The notes: generated from the sequence alone by a model not told the origin. Positions 7,949 through 17,273 are shown, numbered from the stretch's first letter. The stretch is 36,965 nucleotides of DNA from Gemmatales bacterium (GCA_025055835.1 JANWWR010000168.1:1-36965); one strand, 5' to 3'. Program-made: numbers and translations.

Positions 7949-8692
7949 TCAGCCTGGGGAAATCTCCCGGCGTTCGCCAGGTTGCATGACGATCAGTTCG
8001 GTATTCGGACTGGCCTGACGGACCAGGCTGCGAAAGGCTTCGATATCCACTCGTTGATTGGGAAACGTGTCGTAGTGACAGGGGATGGCTCGGGCCGGCC
8101 GCATCAACTCCAACGCCTTGGCCGCTTCCTTCGGACCCATCGTGAACTTTCCGCCGACGGGCAGAATGACCAGGCCGGGTTCGTAGAACTCAGCGATCAG
8201 CTTCATATCTCCGAACAGTCCGGTGTCGCCGGTGTAGTAGAGGCGGTGCTCGCCGTCGAAGTCGAGTACGAATCCGGTCGCTCCGCTGCCCGGTTCGAGG
8301 CTGCGATCCACGCCGTACTGCGGCCCCTGGATGTCGCTGGTGTGAAAGGCCTGGACCATCGTGACGGCGAAGCGGTCGAACCGGGCCGTTCCGCCGATGT
8401 TCAGGCCATACGACTGCTTCTCGTAGGCGACACCGTGACGGGAGGCGAAGGCACAGATTTCCGGCGTGCTGATGAGCCGGGCGGCGGTCCGCAGACAGAT
8501 CGGCACCGCGTCGCCCAGGTGATCCCGGTGGCCGTGGCTGACCAGGACGTAATGGGCCTCGGCGATTTCCTGAAGCGTGATCTTGCAGGCCGGGTTACCG
8601 CTGATCCACGGATCGACGATCACCCAGCCGCTGCTGGGATGATGCAGGGCGAAGCTGGAATGCCCCAGAAACTCGATGATGAGCGGTGCCAT
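7949..8692 (-). CDS. metallo-beta-lactamase-fold metal-dependent hydrolase (UPF0173 type)
   Basis: The 247-residue protein starts at ATG 8692 (MAPLIIEFLGHSSF), which matches the usual N terminus of this family. Metal ligands are visible in the motif H53-G-H55-R-D57-H58, followed by a GDTGLFGDM block and a late CHYDTFP histidine. UPF0173 proteins are cytoplasmic MBL-fold enzymes related to UlaG. Few have a proven substrate. The gene is the last of three closely spaced minus-strand genes after the TPP enzyme pair, with 19 bases between it and the upstream stop, so a shared transcript is likely. An in-frame ATG at 8731 would overlap the upstream gene and adds a non-conserved stretch. Confidence 0.9.
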   Translation of the reverse strand: MAPLIIEFLGHSSFALHHPSSGWVIVDPWISGNPACKITLQEIAEAHYVLVSHGHRDHLGDAVPICLRTAARLISTPEICAFASRHGVAYEKQSYGLNIGGTARFDRFAVTMVQAFHTSDIQGPQYGVDRSLEPGSGATGFVLDFDGEHRLYYTGDTGLFGDMKLIAEFYEPGLVILPVGGKFTMGPKEAAKALELMRPARAIPCHYDTFPNQRVDIEAFRSLVRQASPNTELIVMQPGERREISPG

Positions 8693-8711
8693 GTCCTGTG
8701 TCCGAACGCTG

Positions 8712-9275
8712 TCAGGCGACTCCAAGCCCATGCCGCAGCCGGGCGATCTGCTCCTGCATGGGCCGCGGCGGTTTCGGGGTCTTCTGTCCCATTCGCCCAG
8801 CGATTTTGAGGCAGCAGGCGACCGGACCCGGCCCGCTGAGCACCTCGGAAGCCTGCTGGGACCAGTCGGCGAGCGTGTCGAAGGCGTAGGTCCGTCGGAT
8901 GCCCGCCGCACGGGCCAGACCGGCGTAATCGACCCGCCCAGCCCCGACCAGCGGCTGACCTCCGGTCACTTCGTACAAATCGTTCTGCATGATGAGCAGG
9001 TAAAGATTGGCTGGATAAGCCGCCACGGTGACGAGGCTGCCGAGGTTCATCAACATGCTGCCGTCGCCGTTGACCACGATCACGCCGCGGCTGGGGACGG
9101 CCAGGGCAAGTCCCAATCCCAACGCCGGTCCCTGGCCCATGCTGGAAGGGATGTAGTTGAAATCCAGGGGCGTATCGGAAAGCGTCGGCCAGACGGCCAC
9201 GGAAGCCATCGTCGTGATGACCACCTTGTCGCCGCGATGTCGGGCCAGCACTTCCAGGGCTTCACGCAGTTCCAT
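8712..9275 (-). CDS. TPP-binding decarboxylase-like beta subunit (sulfopyruvate/phosphonopyruvate decarboxylase type)
   Basis: This 187-residue protein carries the C-terminal TPP-pyrophosphate domain. GDGSMLMNLGSL begins at Gly70, and Asp71 and Asn98 are the expected magnesium ligands. It then continues with YEVTGGQ. The length and motifs match the split beta subunits (ComE-like) of sulfopyruvate decarboxylase and the C-terminal third of phosphonopyruvate decarboxylase. The ATG at 9275 has a GGAGGTC ribosome site. An in-frame start 12 codons upstream would overlap the alpha gene and lacks such a site. It must pair with the alpha subunit encoded 32 bases upstream to form an active site. The substrate is not determined by sequence alone, and no sulfonate or phosphonate gene is nearby. 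Confidence 0.85.
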   Translation of the reverse strand: MELREALEVLARHRGDKVVITTMASVAVWPTLSDTPLDFNYIPSSMGQGPALGLGLALAVPSRGVIVVNGDGSMLMNLGSLVTVAAYPANLYLLIMQNDLYEVTGGQPLVGAGRVDYAGLARAAGIRRTYAFDTLADWSQQASEVLSGPGPVACCLKIAGRMGQKTPKPPRPMQEQIARLRHGLGVA

Positions 9276-9307
9276 GTTGACAAGACCTCCGCAGGGGGAC
9301 CGACGAC

Positions 9308-9790
9308 TCACTCAGGAATCAGCAACGCACCGGCCTGGTTGGTCGTCAGCCAGCGGTCGAGCGCTTCCGAGAAGTCTTCCAGGGGACGGCTCTCCGACAT
9401 CATCGTGTAAGGGATCTGCCAGGCGTCGAGGATTCGCAGGGCGAAACGCGGCGCGCTGTCCCAGGCTATGCCGGCCTGGAAGTCGAGCCAACTGCGAATG
9501 CCGACCACGAGGAACAAGGGCAGCCGGAGGTCGTACACAACGTTCCGCAAAGCGTCGCCAGCCTCGAACAGCCCGGTGCATTGGATCATGACGACCGGCC
9601 GTTTGCCGCCCAGCATCAGGCCCGCCGCCACGCCGATCGCTTCGCCTTCCCGTGTCACCCGGATGAGTCGCAGTTGAGAATCGCTCCGCAACGCCTCGTC
9701 CCAGCAGCCGATGTGGCTGTCCGGCAGCCAGACGACGTGGCTGACGCCGTGGGCCTTGAGCACCTGAAGAACGTCGCGGCCTTGGAGCAT
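9308..9790 (-). CDS. TPP-binding decarboxylase-like alpha subunit (ComD-like)
   Basis: This 160-residue protein is a lone TPP pyrimidine-binding domain. The catalytic glutamate that activates the cofactor is probably Glu48 in VTREGEAIGVAAGL. The rest follows the fold with IQCTGLFEAGDALRN and LPLFLVVGIR. It lacks the central and C-terminal TPP domains, which are supplied by the beta subunit encoded downstream. The start is ATG 9790, with AGGA about 10 bases upstream. The open frame continues further 5' as a shadow through the cytochrome gene, and that part is not coding. A terminator hairpin lies at 9823-9850 just upstream. Expression therefore needs either readthrough or a promoter in the 30 bases between, which I cannot identify. 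Confidence 0.85.
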   Translation of the reverse strand: MLQGRDVLQVLKAHGVSHVVWLPDSHIGCWDEALRSDSQLRLIRVTREGEAIGVAAGLMLGGKRPVVMIQCTGLFEAGDALRNVVYDLRLPLFLVVGIRSWLDFQAGIAWDSAPRFALRILDAWQIPYTMMSESRPLEDFSEALDRWLTTNQAGALLIPE

Positions 9791-9813
9791 GGATGCGATC
9801 CTGTCGCCGACCC

Positions 9814-9850
9814 CGAAACACAACAAGCGGAGGAATGTTCCCCCGCTTGT
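9814..9850 (-). terminator. Rho-independent terminator after the c'-type cytochrome gene
   Basis: Reading the minus strand, a 12-base arm beginning ACAAGCGG pairs with a 12-base arm ending CCGCTTGT around the 4-base loop ACAT (9823-9850), with one G-U pair. The U-rich tail TGTGTTT follows. This is a strong hairpin, 37 bases beyond the cytochrome stop codon. Confidence 0.75.
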
Positions 9851-9887
9851 CATGGTGATGATTCGTCCGGGACGATTCAAGGCCCGG

Positions 9888-10280
9888 TTACGGCTGGTGG
9901 GCGTCGTGACAGCCCTTGCAACTGGCCCCGAGCTTCTTGTTGACCTCGGCGATGCCCTTGGCGTCCTTCTTGGCAGCGGCCTCATCCAGGGCCTTGATGA
10001 TCTCCACGTATTCCGCGCAGTGCTTCTGCCAGCTTTCCTTGGTCCCCATGGGCGGGTCGTACTTGACCAGTTCCTTGGCCAGTTCGACGAATTCCTTGGT
10101 CTTTTTCTGGATTTCCGCCCAGTCGGGATTGGGCATGGCGGCTGCATTCTTGATCTGATCGCGCAGGCCGGTCCGGGCCTTGTGGGCCTTGACCATGATC
10201 TCGTCGATGCTGCTCGCGGCGATCAATCCCGTCATGCCCAACAGGACCGCCAAAGCCGCCAACCACTTCGATGTTCTCAT
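9888..10280 (-). CDS. small secreted c-type cytochrome (cytochrome c'-like, class II)
   Basis: This 130-residue protein has an N-terminal signal peptide (hydrophobic 6-22). The remainder is strongly helical and ends with a single heme site C121-K-G-C-H125, only five residues from the C terminus. A heme site at the end of a four-helix bundle is the class II cytochrome c' or c-556 layout. It would be periplasmic and carry electrons or bind small gases. A GAGGAGAG ribosome site precedes the ATG at 10280. It lies just downstream of the multiheme cytochrome gene on the same strand, with a possible own promoter at 10371-10399 and a strong terminator after it. A redox partnership with the multiheme protein is inferred from position. 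Confidence 0.85.
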   Translation of the reverse strand: MRTSKWLAALAVLLGMTGLIAASSIDEIMVKAHKARTGLRDQIKNAAAMPNPDWAEIQKKTKEFVELAKELVKYDPPMGTKESWQKHCAEYVEIIKALDEAAAKKDAKGIAEVNKKLGASCKGCHDAHQP

Positions 10281-10370
10281 GCCACTCTCCTCATGTTAGA
10301 ACCCGGATGCCCCCCTTGGCCCGCTGGAGTCTCGGCCGGCTTGAAACCGACACGCATCGGGCCTCTTCTA

Positions 10371-10399
10371 CGGATATTTAGCGACGTCGGGCAAGTCAA
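10371..10399 (-). promoter_or_regulatory. possible promoter for the c'-type cytochrome gene
   Basis: On the minus strand TTGACT (10394-10399) and TATCCG (10371-10376) are 17 bases apart. They lie between the multiheme gene stop and the cytochrome start and give a leader of about 85 bases. The -10 is only a fair match. Confidence 0.3.
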
Positions 10400-10405
10400 C
10401 CGACC

Positions 10406-11953
10406 TCACGGTTTCAGGACGGTTTCGGCGATGAGAATGCGATCTTCCGGCCAGTGCTTCTCTTGAACGACTGGCGGTGGGAAACGGTGGTACTCGAGGC
10501 GGACCCGTACCTCGGCGGTGGCCTCCCGCGGAAAAACCCAGTGATCGGTACGAACCTTCCCCGGCTCCAGCCGTGTGTCTTCCCGGACCCGGCACGGCAT
10601 CCAGAACGGCACGGGGGAACGACCGTCGTAATCTTCCAGCACCTTGGCGAACAGCAGCCCCGGTTGGTCGGAGCCGAAACCGGCATCCGGCGGTATCCGC
10701 GGACCGGAGACTTCCCTGACTGCCTCTCCCTGAGCATCGACCGCGGAAACGGTCAGGACGAGACGGCGATCCACAAAGCCGGTCGGCACTTTGTGACCGA
10801 CCTCCTGAGCCGACACGGTCACATGGAGTACCGCCGCTTCGCCTTCGACCGTCAAATCCGTCTTCAGCCTAATGGCTCGGCGGAGCATGTCCGGCGTCGC
10901 TCCCGGGGTGGCATGAGAGGCCAGCGTGAGCGGATCCCGTTCGATGCCGCCGTGTCCCGGGGCGATGTTCGTCAGCGTCCCCGTCGGCTTCATATGGCAG
11001 TCTTGACATTGCACCCCGGCCCTGCGAGCCGGACTGGTCAGCCATTCGCTGTAGGTGGTGTACACCGGCACGCCGAAGACGGTTCCCTCGTGACAGGCGG
11101 CACAGTAGCGGCTCTGTTTGTAGAGCGGTGAATGGGCATCCTCATCCCGATCCACGTCGTCGAGCGGTCCGAAGAACACCTGGCCCTGTCGAGGACGTAG
11201 CAGATCGTAGGCGTAGCGGCCGTGTTCCAAACCGAGCCGGTCGAGCCGGGCGTCGGCGATTTTGTGGCAGAAGTCGCAGTGGACGCCCAGAGCATGAACG
11301 CCATCCGCCTGGCGAATGTCTTCGAAAGCCGGATGTTCGACCGGCAGCGTCGGTGCATGGCAGGCGGCACAGACACCGGCCCCGTGCGGATGATCCCGGA
11401 GCAGGTTCCAGCCGCGATCAGGTCGGCCGTGCCAGTCGGTGCCGTCATAGAGATTGCGGAAGCGCCTGTTGGTGACGGAGCGGGCATGAGCACTGGCGGC
11501 CCATTCCGCATGGATGGTGCCATGACAATTGCCACAGCGCTCGGCCTGGCCCGCATCCGGCGTCGGAACGACCCATTCGTAGCCGTCCCAATCTTCCTGG
11601 GGCAGAGGCCTCAGGCGGAGAGCTACGGCTTCCGCATCCACCGAAACGCCGCCGATGAAGTAGCCCGGCATCCACGCCGTCAGTTTTCGGGTCTTGCCAG
11701 GGCGGGGGGCAAGGTGAAAGGTGCCGGTCCGGTCCGTGAAGGCGTGCTGAGGCGCGGCTTGCCAGCGGACTCTGGCCCCGGCCAAGGGGCGGCCCTCGAC
11801 ATCCGTGACGATGCCTCGGATGTCATCGGTCGGCCACGGCGAGCGACCGCATCCGCCCAGGACGACCGGAAGAAAGACGGCGAGGAGGGAGAAAGCGACC
11901 GAGGCGAACAGGCCCAACGACAGATCCGACCCTTTTACCGGGAGTTTGGCCAT
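10406..11953 (-). CDS. five-heme c-type cytochrome lipoprotein with N-terminal carboxypeptidase-regulatory-like domain
   Basis: This 515-residue protein has a signal peptide and lipobox LGGC (Cys35). Residues about 45-115 look like a carboxypeptidase regulatory-like beta-sandwich (GIVTDVEGRPLAGARVRW, then FTDRTGTFHL). Five heme sites follow: C140GNCH, C195AACH, C226DFCH, C284AACH and C316QDCH. This arrangement resembles cytochrome c554-family multiheme proteins. The C-terminal 150 residues contain GHKVPTG and a beta-rich region without heme. It is probably membrane-anchored on the periplasmic side and passes electrons, perhaps to the small cytochrome encoded next. A TAAGAT -10-like element at 12010-12015 may drive it, though the -35 is weak. 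The exact electron donor and acceptor are unknown. Confidence 0.88.
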   Translation of the reverse strand: MAKLPVKGSDLSLGLFASVAFSLLAVFLPVVLGGCGRSPWPTDDIRGIVTDVEGRPLAGARVRWQAAPQHAFTDRTGTFHLAPRPGKTRKLTAWMPGYFIGGVSVDAEAVALRLRPLPQEDWDGYEWVVPTPDAGQAERCGNCHGTIHAEWAASAHARSVTNRRFRNLYDGTDWHGRPDRGWNLLRDHPHGAGVCAACHAPTLPVEHPAFEDIRQADGVHALGVHCDFCHKIADARLDRLGLEHGRYAYDLLRPRQGQVFFGPLDDVDRDEDAHSPLYKQSRYCAACHEGTVFGVPVYTTYSEWLTSPARRAGVQCQDCHMKPTGTLTNIAPGHGGIERDPLTLASHATPGATPDMLRRAIRLKTDLTVEGEAAVLHVTVSAQEVGHKVPTGFVDRRLVLTVSAVDAQGEAVREVSGPRIPPDAGFGSDQPGLLFAKVLEDYDGRSPVPFWMPCRVREDTRLEPGKVRTDHWVFPREATAEVRVRLEYHRFPPPVVQEKHWPEDRILIAETVLKP

Positions 11954-12108
11954 TCTTCCCTCTTACGCGGTTCCGCGGTCCAGCGAAGCGTCGGGGCTTC
12001 GATGCCGTCATCTTAACGGATCACGGACCAGACGGTATGGGTCCCTGCTCCCTCTGTGACTTGCCCAGGAACGGCACCCGCCTGCCGAACCTTGGACTGT
12101 CGCTGGCC

Positions 12109-12138
12109 TTGACCGCCACGGGCGAGGTCTGCTATGGT
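12109..12138 (+). promoter_or_regulatory. sigma-70-type promoter with extended -10
   Basis: TTGACC (12109-12114) and TATGGT (12133-12138) are separated by 18 bases, with TG at the extended -10 position (TGCTATGGT). It points at the secreted-protein gene starting at 12229 and gives a leader of about 85 bases. Confidence 0.45.
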
Positions 12139-12228
12139 CGGCTCAGGGACGGGGAGTTGGAAAAAGAGACGGTGCGCGCTCGCTGGCGGAACAGAGAAGC
12201 GGCGCGGCGGAAAAAGACGAGGTGGAGC

Positions 12229-12996
12229 ATGACGGGGCGGATAACGCGGGTAATCCTGATCGCCGCGGGCATCGGCATCTTCGGCCCGGCAGGAGCGCAG
12301 CCGGAGATCAATCGGTTCAACGAACGGACGGCGGCCCATCAGCCCAGTCCCCAGGACCGCGAAGGCATCTGGGTGCTGGATTTCCACTTCAAGGATCCCC
12401 GCGTCATGGTGGTGGACATTCCGGGGCGTGGCCGAAAGCATGTCTGGTACTTGTGGTACCAGGTGTCCAACAACACCGGCGAGCCACGGCCCTTCGTCCC
12501 CGACTTCATCTGGGTCTGCCACGACGAGAACACCGCCCATCACGATCAGGTCCTGCCCGCCGCCCAGGCGGAGATTCGCCGGGTGGAAGATCCGAACAAC
12601 CTCCTCGACATCAAGAATTCCGTAACGATCACCAAGGCCCCGATTCCAGTCAGCAAGGAGTTCGAGGGCGATATGCGGGTGGCGTTTCCGAAGATGGTCA
12701 CCGGCGTGGCCACCTGGGACGACATCAATCCCCGCTCGACGCAGTTCAGCATCTACGTCTTCGGTCTGTCGGACGGGTGGGCGGTGACGGACGGTCCCGA
12801 TGGCAAGCCCATCGTCCGCCGCAAGGCCCTGCAACTGAAGTTCCGTCGGCTTGGCGATCAGTTCAGCCGGGATTCGAGCCAGATCCGCTTCGTCGGGCAT
12901 CAGTGGGTGTATGCCACGTCGGAACTGCCGCCGCTGACCGTCGAAGACCCCGCCACCGCCAGCAAAGGGCAGAAGGAAGCGGAGCCAGCCCCCTAG
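12229..12996 (+). CDS. secreted protein of unknown function
   Basis: This 255-residue protein starts at ATG 12229 after a GAGGTGGAG site. The first 23 residues form a signal peptide (ILIAAGIGIFGPAGA), so it is exported. I do not recognise the family. The mature part is mixed alpha/beta, without cysteine clusters or heme sites. It contains WVLDFHFKDPRVMVVDIPG, then VWYLWYQVSNNTGEPRPFVPDF and ITKAPIPVSKEFEGDMRVAFP. The pattern WYLWYQVSNNTG resembles a beta-sandwich domain of secreted planctomycete proteins, but that is an impression only. The C terminus is Ala/Glu/Pro-rich. It precedes rpmA by 100 bases on the same strand, in the place where many bacteria have rplU. Confidence 0.8.
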   Translation: MTGRITRVILIAAGIGIFGPAGAQPEINRFNERTAAHQPSPQDREGIWVLDFHFKDPRVMVVDIPGRGRKHVWYLWYQVSNNTGEPRPFVPDFIWVCHDENTAHHDQVLPAAQAEIRRVEDPNNLLDIKNSVTITKAPIPVSKEFEGDMRVAFPKMVTGVATWDDINPRSTQFSIYVFGLSDGWAVTDGPDGKPIVRRKALQLKFRRLGDQFSRDSSQIRFVGHQWVYATSELPPLTVEDPATASKGQKEAEPAP

Positions 12997-13096
12997 CCGG
13001 GCTCTCGGACGGCGCTAGAATTACCGTGCTTAAGAAGTTTCAGCAAGGCGTCACCCGCCCGATTCGTCCGGCGGTTCTGCTTCGGAGGCGCGAGAC

Positions 13097-13342
13097 ATGG
13101 CACACAAGAAAGGGCAAGGCAGTAGCCGCAACGGTCGCAACTCGCCGGGGCAGCGTCTGGGCCTCAAGGCGTTTGGCGGGCAGTTTGTAACCACCGGCAG
13201 CATCCTCGTCCGCCAGCGCGGAACGAAGTATCTGCCGGGTCGCAACGTCGGCATGGGCCGCGACGACACGCTCTTCGCCTTGATCGACGGCACCGTGATG
13301 TTCGACCGCGGAGGACGCCGGGTCAACGTCGTCGCTTCCTGA
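13097..13342 (+). CDS. rpmA: 50S ribosomal protein bL27
   Basis: bL27 sits in the large ribosomal subunit with its N-terminal tail near the peptidyl-transferase centre. The 81-residue sequence is typical. It starts [22 protein letters not shown] with no cleavable extension, continues with [29 protein letters not shown] and ends [18 protein letters not shown] site lies upstream of ATG 13097. It is followed by a terminator hairpin and then obg, the common rpmA-obg order. The usual upstream partner rplU (bL21) is not present in this window. Confidence 0.98.
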   Translation: MAHKKGQGSSRNGRNSPGQRLGLKAFGGQFVTTGSILVRQRGTKYLPGRNVGMGRDDTLFALIDGTVMFDRGGRRVNVVAS

Positions 13343-13372
13343 CGGCGGAAGCCAATTGGGAAAGAATCTGCC

Positions 13373-13405
13373 AAGGGACGTCGCGGTCGGCGTCCCTTTC
13401 TGTTT
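13373..13405 (+). terminator. Rho-independent terminator or attenuator between rpmA and obg
   Basis: The arms AAGGGACG (13373-13380) and CGTCCCTT (13391-13398) pair perfectly around a 10-base loop, and the tail TTCTGTTT follows. It ends rpmA transcription at least partly and suggests that obg has its own promoter. Confidence 0.75.
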
Positions 13406-13444
13406 GCGCAGCGCGCTTCGGAGCTGGCGGTCGCACCGGGAACA

Positions 13445-13450
13445 TAAAAT
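13445..13450 (+). promoter_or_regulatory. possible -10 element for obg
   Basis: TAAAAT at 13445-13450 lies after the terminator and 18 bases before the obg ATG. No convincing -35 is seen at 16-18 bases, so this is tentative. Confidence 0.25.
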
Positions 13451-13465
13451 GCCGCTGGGTTGTGA

Positions 13466-15255
<1,790 letters not shown>

Positions 15256-15271
15256 CCGCTTCCTCGCCCGA

Positions 15272-16402
15272 TCAATCCCGGACGTACGGCAGCACTTCCT
15301 CGGCGAACAGGGTCATGCTCTTGCGGGCCAGGTCGTGGGGCAACGAACCGGCTTGACAACCGGTCATGATGACGCCCACGCCGAGTTCCTTGCGGTAGTG
15401 ATTGATCTTGTCCCGCACCGTGGCCGGGCTGCCGACAATGGCGTACACCCCTTCCTCGATGTCCGCCCAGGTCTTTTCCGGCGACAGGAATTGCCCCCGG
15501 CTCTTGAGGATGGCCAACGCCGACTTCGGCGATGTGTAGCCCGGCGGCGTCAGCGTCAGGCCCTTCATGCAGTTGTTGATGAAGTAACGCAGGTGCGGCT
15601 CGAACTCGGCCCGTGCCTTGGCGTCGTTCTCGGCGACGTAAACCGGCACGCCCCAGCCCATCTGATGCGGATCGGGTTCGTACCCGGCCTTCTGACACGC
15701 CTCGCGGAACAGATTGAAAACCCGCTGAAACGTCTGGATGTGGAAGTAGGGAATGCCCATGTAGGCGAAGCGGCGTTGGGCCACGAATTCGATGGTTTCG
15801 AGGCTGCCCGCTCCAGGAATCCAGATGGGCGGGTGGGGTTTCTGGATCGGCACCGGCCAAGGATTAACGTAGCGGAAGAAGTAGTGCTTGCTGTTCCAGG
15901 CAAATGGACCGGGCGTCGTCCAAGCTTTCAAAATGAGGTCGAGGGCTTCGCGGAACTTTTCCCGGGCCGTGGTCGGGTTGATCTGATAGGAGAAATACTC
16001 CGGGCCGCCGCCGATGACCATGCCCGCAATGAGCCGACCGTTGCTCATGACGTCGAGCATGGCGAATTCCTCGGCGACGCGGATCGGCGGGTTGTACATG
16101 GGCAGGGCGTTGCCGATGACGGCGATTCTGACCCGCTGTGTCCGCTGGGTCAGGGCGGCGGCGATGAGGTTGGGCGACGGCATCAGCCCGTAGGCGTTCT
16201 GGTGGTGCTCATTGACGCAGACACCGTCGAAGCCGAGCTTCTCCGCCAAGGCCAGGGTGTTGATGTATTCCCGGTACAGGTCGTGCCCCTTGACCGGATC
16301 GTAGAGCGTATTCGGGCACCAGACCCAGGCGGAATCATAGCGTTCGCTGAAATCCTCGGGCAGGTACGGCCAGGACATGAGGTGGAAGAAGAAGTACTGC
16401 AC
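15272..16402 (-). CDS. LLM-class flavin-dependent oxidoreductase (luciferase-like)
   Basis: This 376-residue protein is of the bacterial luciferase-like monooxygenase family, which uses FMN or F420. It begins at a GTG (16402) after GGGGAG, with MQYFFFHLMSWPYLPEDF. Family features include ALAEKLGFDGVCVNEHHQNAYGLMPSPNLIAAAL, RVRIAVIGNALPMYNPPIRVAEEFAMLD and SNGRLIAGMVIGGGPEYF. The C-terminal part has IVGSPATVRDKINHYRKELGV. The protein is cytoplasmic with no signal. The divergent gene is a TlpA-like thioredoxin. A promoter for the minus strand is visible at 16441-16468. The substrate cannot be told from the sequence. Confidence 0.92.
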   Translation of the reverse strand: MQYFFFHLMSWPYLPEDFSERYDSAWVWCPNTLYDPVKGHDLYREYINTLALAEKLGFDGVCVNEHHQNAYGLMPSPNLIAAALTQRTQRVRIAVIGNALPMYNPPIRVAEEFAMLDVMSNGRLIAGMVIGGGPEYFSYQINPTTAREKFREALDLILKAWTTPGPFAWNSKHYFFRYVNPWPVPIQKPHPPIWIPGAGSLETIEFVAQRRFAYMGIPYFHIQTFQRVFNLFREACQKAGYEPDPHQMGWGVPVYVAENDAKARAEFEPHLRYFINNCMKGLTLTPPGYTSPKSALAILKSRGQFLSPEKTWADIEEGVYAIVGSPATVRDKINHYRKELGVGVIMTGCQAGSLPHDLARKSMTLFAEEVLPYVRD

Positions 16403-16440
16403 GGCCTGCTCCCCTTTTTTCTGGTTCTTCGATCCCCAGC

Positions 16441-16468
16441 ATCATACACTGGAAATGGACCCGGCCAA
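16441..16468 (-). promoter_or_regulatory. probable promoter of the LLM oxidoreductase gene
   Basis: On the minus strand TTGGCC (16463-16468) and TATGAT (16441-16446) are 16 bases apart. The leader before the GTG start would be about 32 bases, enough for the GGGGAG ribosome site. Confidence 0.4.
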
Positions 16469-16528
16469 GTGATCGGCGGTCGCGTGGTGCGATCGCGGCC
16501 GGGCAGTTGCACCTTGTGGGAGAGCATC

Positions 16529-17167
16529 ATGTCGTCCCTGATTCGCCTGGCTGCTTTGGTCGTCGCGGCTTGCATGCTGGTTATCCCCGCCCTGGGGCAG
16601 GATGAGAAGAAGGACGAGAAAAAAGACAAGCCGGCCGATCCGCATGAAGCCATGATCGGCAAACCCGCTCCGGATTTCGAGGGCGATTTCGCGGTCAACG
16701 GCCAGCCGGTCAAGCTCTCCGATCTCAAGGGCAAGGTCGTCCTGGTGGACTTCTGGGCCGTCTGGTGTGGGCCGTGCATCGCCACCTTCCCGCACCTCCG
16801 CGAGTGGCACAAGGAGTACAAGGACAAGGGCCTCGCCATCGTCGGTGTGACCATGTACAACTGCGAACGCAATCGCCACTATGGCTTCGACAAGGAAACC
16901 GGCAAGGTGACCCGCGTCGAGAAGCAGACCAAGGAAGGCGAGCAGGAACTGCTCAAGCAGTTTGCCGAGCACCACAAGCTCGAACACCTGCTCATGACCC
17001 TGCCGCTCGAAAAGCTGACCAGGACCTTTGAGGAATACCACGTCCGCGGCATTCCCCACGTCGTTCTCGTGGATCGCGAAGGCGTCGTGCGGTTGATCAA
17101 GGTCGGAGCCGGCGAGGCCAACGCCAAGGCCATCGAGGCCAAGCTGCGGGAACTTTTGGCCCCGTAA
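16529..17167 (+). CDS. secreted TlpA-like thioredoxin-fold protein
   Basis: This 212-residue protein has a signal peptide (MSSLIRLAALVVAACMLVIP) and then a short Lys/Asp/Glu-rich linker (DEKKDEKKDKPADP). The thioredoxin domain begins at IGKPAPDFEGDF and carries the redox pair C80-G-P-C83 in DFWAVWCGPC. The cis-proline region reads RGIPHVVLVDREG. About 35 charged residues between CERNRHYGF and LLKQFAEHH form an insertion longer than in typical TlpA. The protein probably reduces or exchanges disulfides in the periplasm, possibly in cytochrome c maturation. That link is inferred, because the multiheme cytochrome genes are 5 kb away. A strong terminator follows. Confidence 0.9.
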   Translation: MSSLIRLAALVVAACMLVIPALGQDEKKDEKKDKPADPHEAMIGKPAPDFEGDFAVNGQPVKLSDLKGKVVLVDFWAVWCGPCIATFPHLREWHKEYKDKGLAIVGVTMYNCERNRHYGFDKETGKVTRVEKQTKEGEQELLKQFAEHHKLEHLLMTLPLEKLTRTFEEYHVRGIPHVVLVDREGVVRLIKVGAGEANAKAIEAKLRELLAP

Positions 17168-17211
17168 CCTTCGGCCTGCTCTTCCCGGTCAACGCGAACT
17201 CACTGATCAGA

Positions 17212-17267
17212 CCCTCACCCCTTCCTCCCCTTTGTCTGCCAGAGGGGCTGGGGGGTGAGGGTTTTTT
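17212..17267 (+). terminator. strong Rho-independent terminator after the thioredoxin gene
   Basis: The arms CCCTCACCCC (17212-17221) and GGGGTGAGGG (17252-17261) pair perfectly, and TTTTTT follows directly. An inner CCCC/GGGG pair (17227-17230 with 17244-17247) can extend the structure. It ends the plus-strand gene before the convergent membrane-protein gene. This type of C/G-rich sequence is often a dispersed intergenic repeat in high-GC genomes, but only one copy is in the window. Confidence 0.8.
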
Positions 17268-17273
17268 GTCGGC

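Noticed and set aside
9791..10147. Upstream in-frame extension of the TPP alpha subunit through the cytochrome gene
   Set aside because: It covers the cytochrome coding region and a terminator hairpin, and has an Arg/Ser/Pro-rich shadow composition.
15335..16440. Long plus-strand open frame antisense to the LLM oxidoreductase and running into the thioredoxin gene
   Set aside because: The family match is clearly on the minus strand. The plus frame is real only from ATG 16529, where the signal peptide starts.
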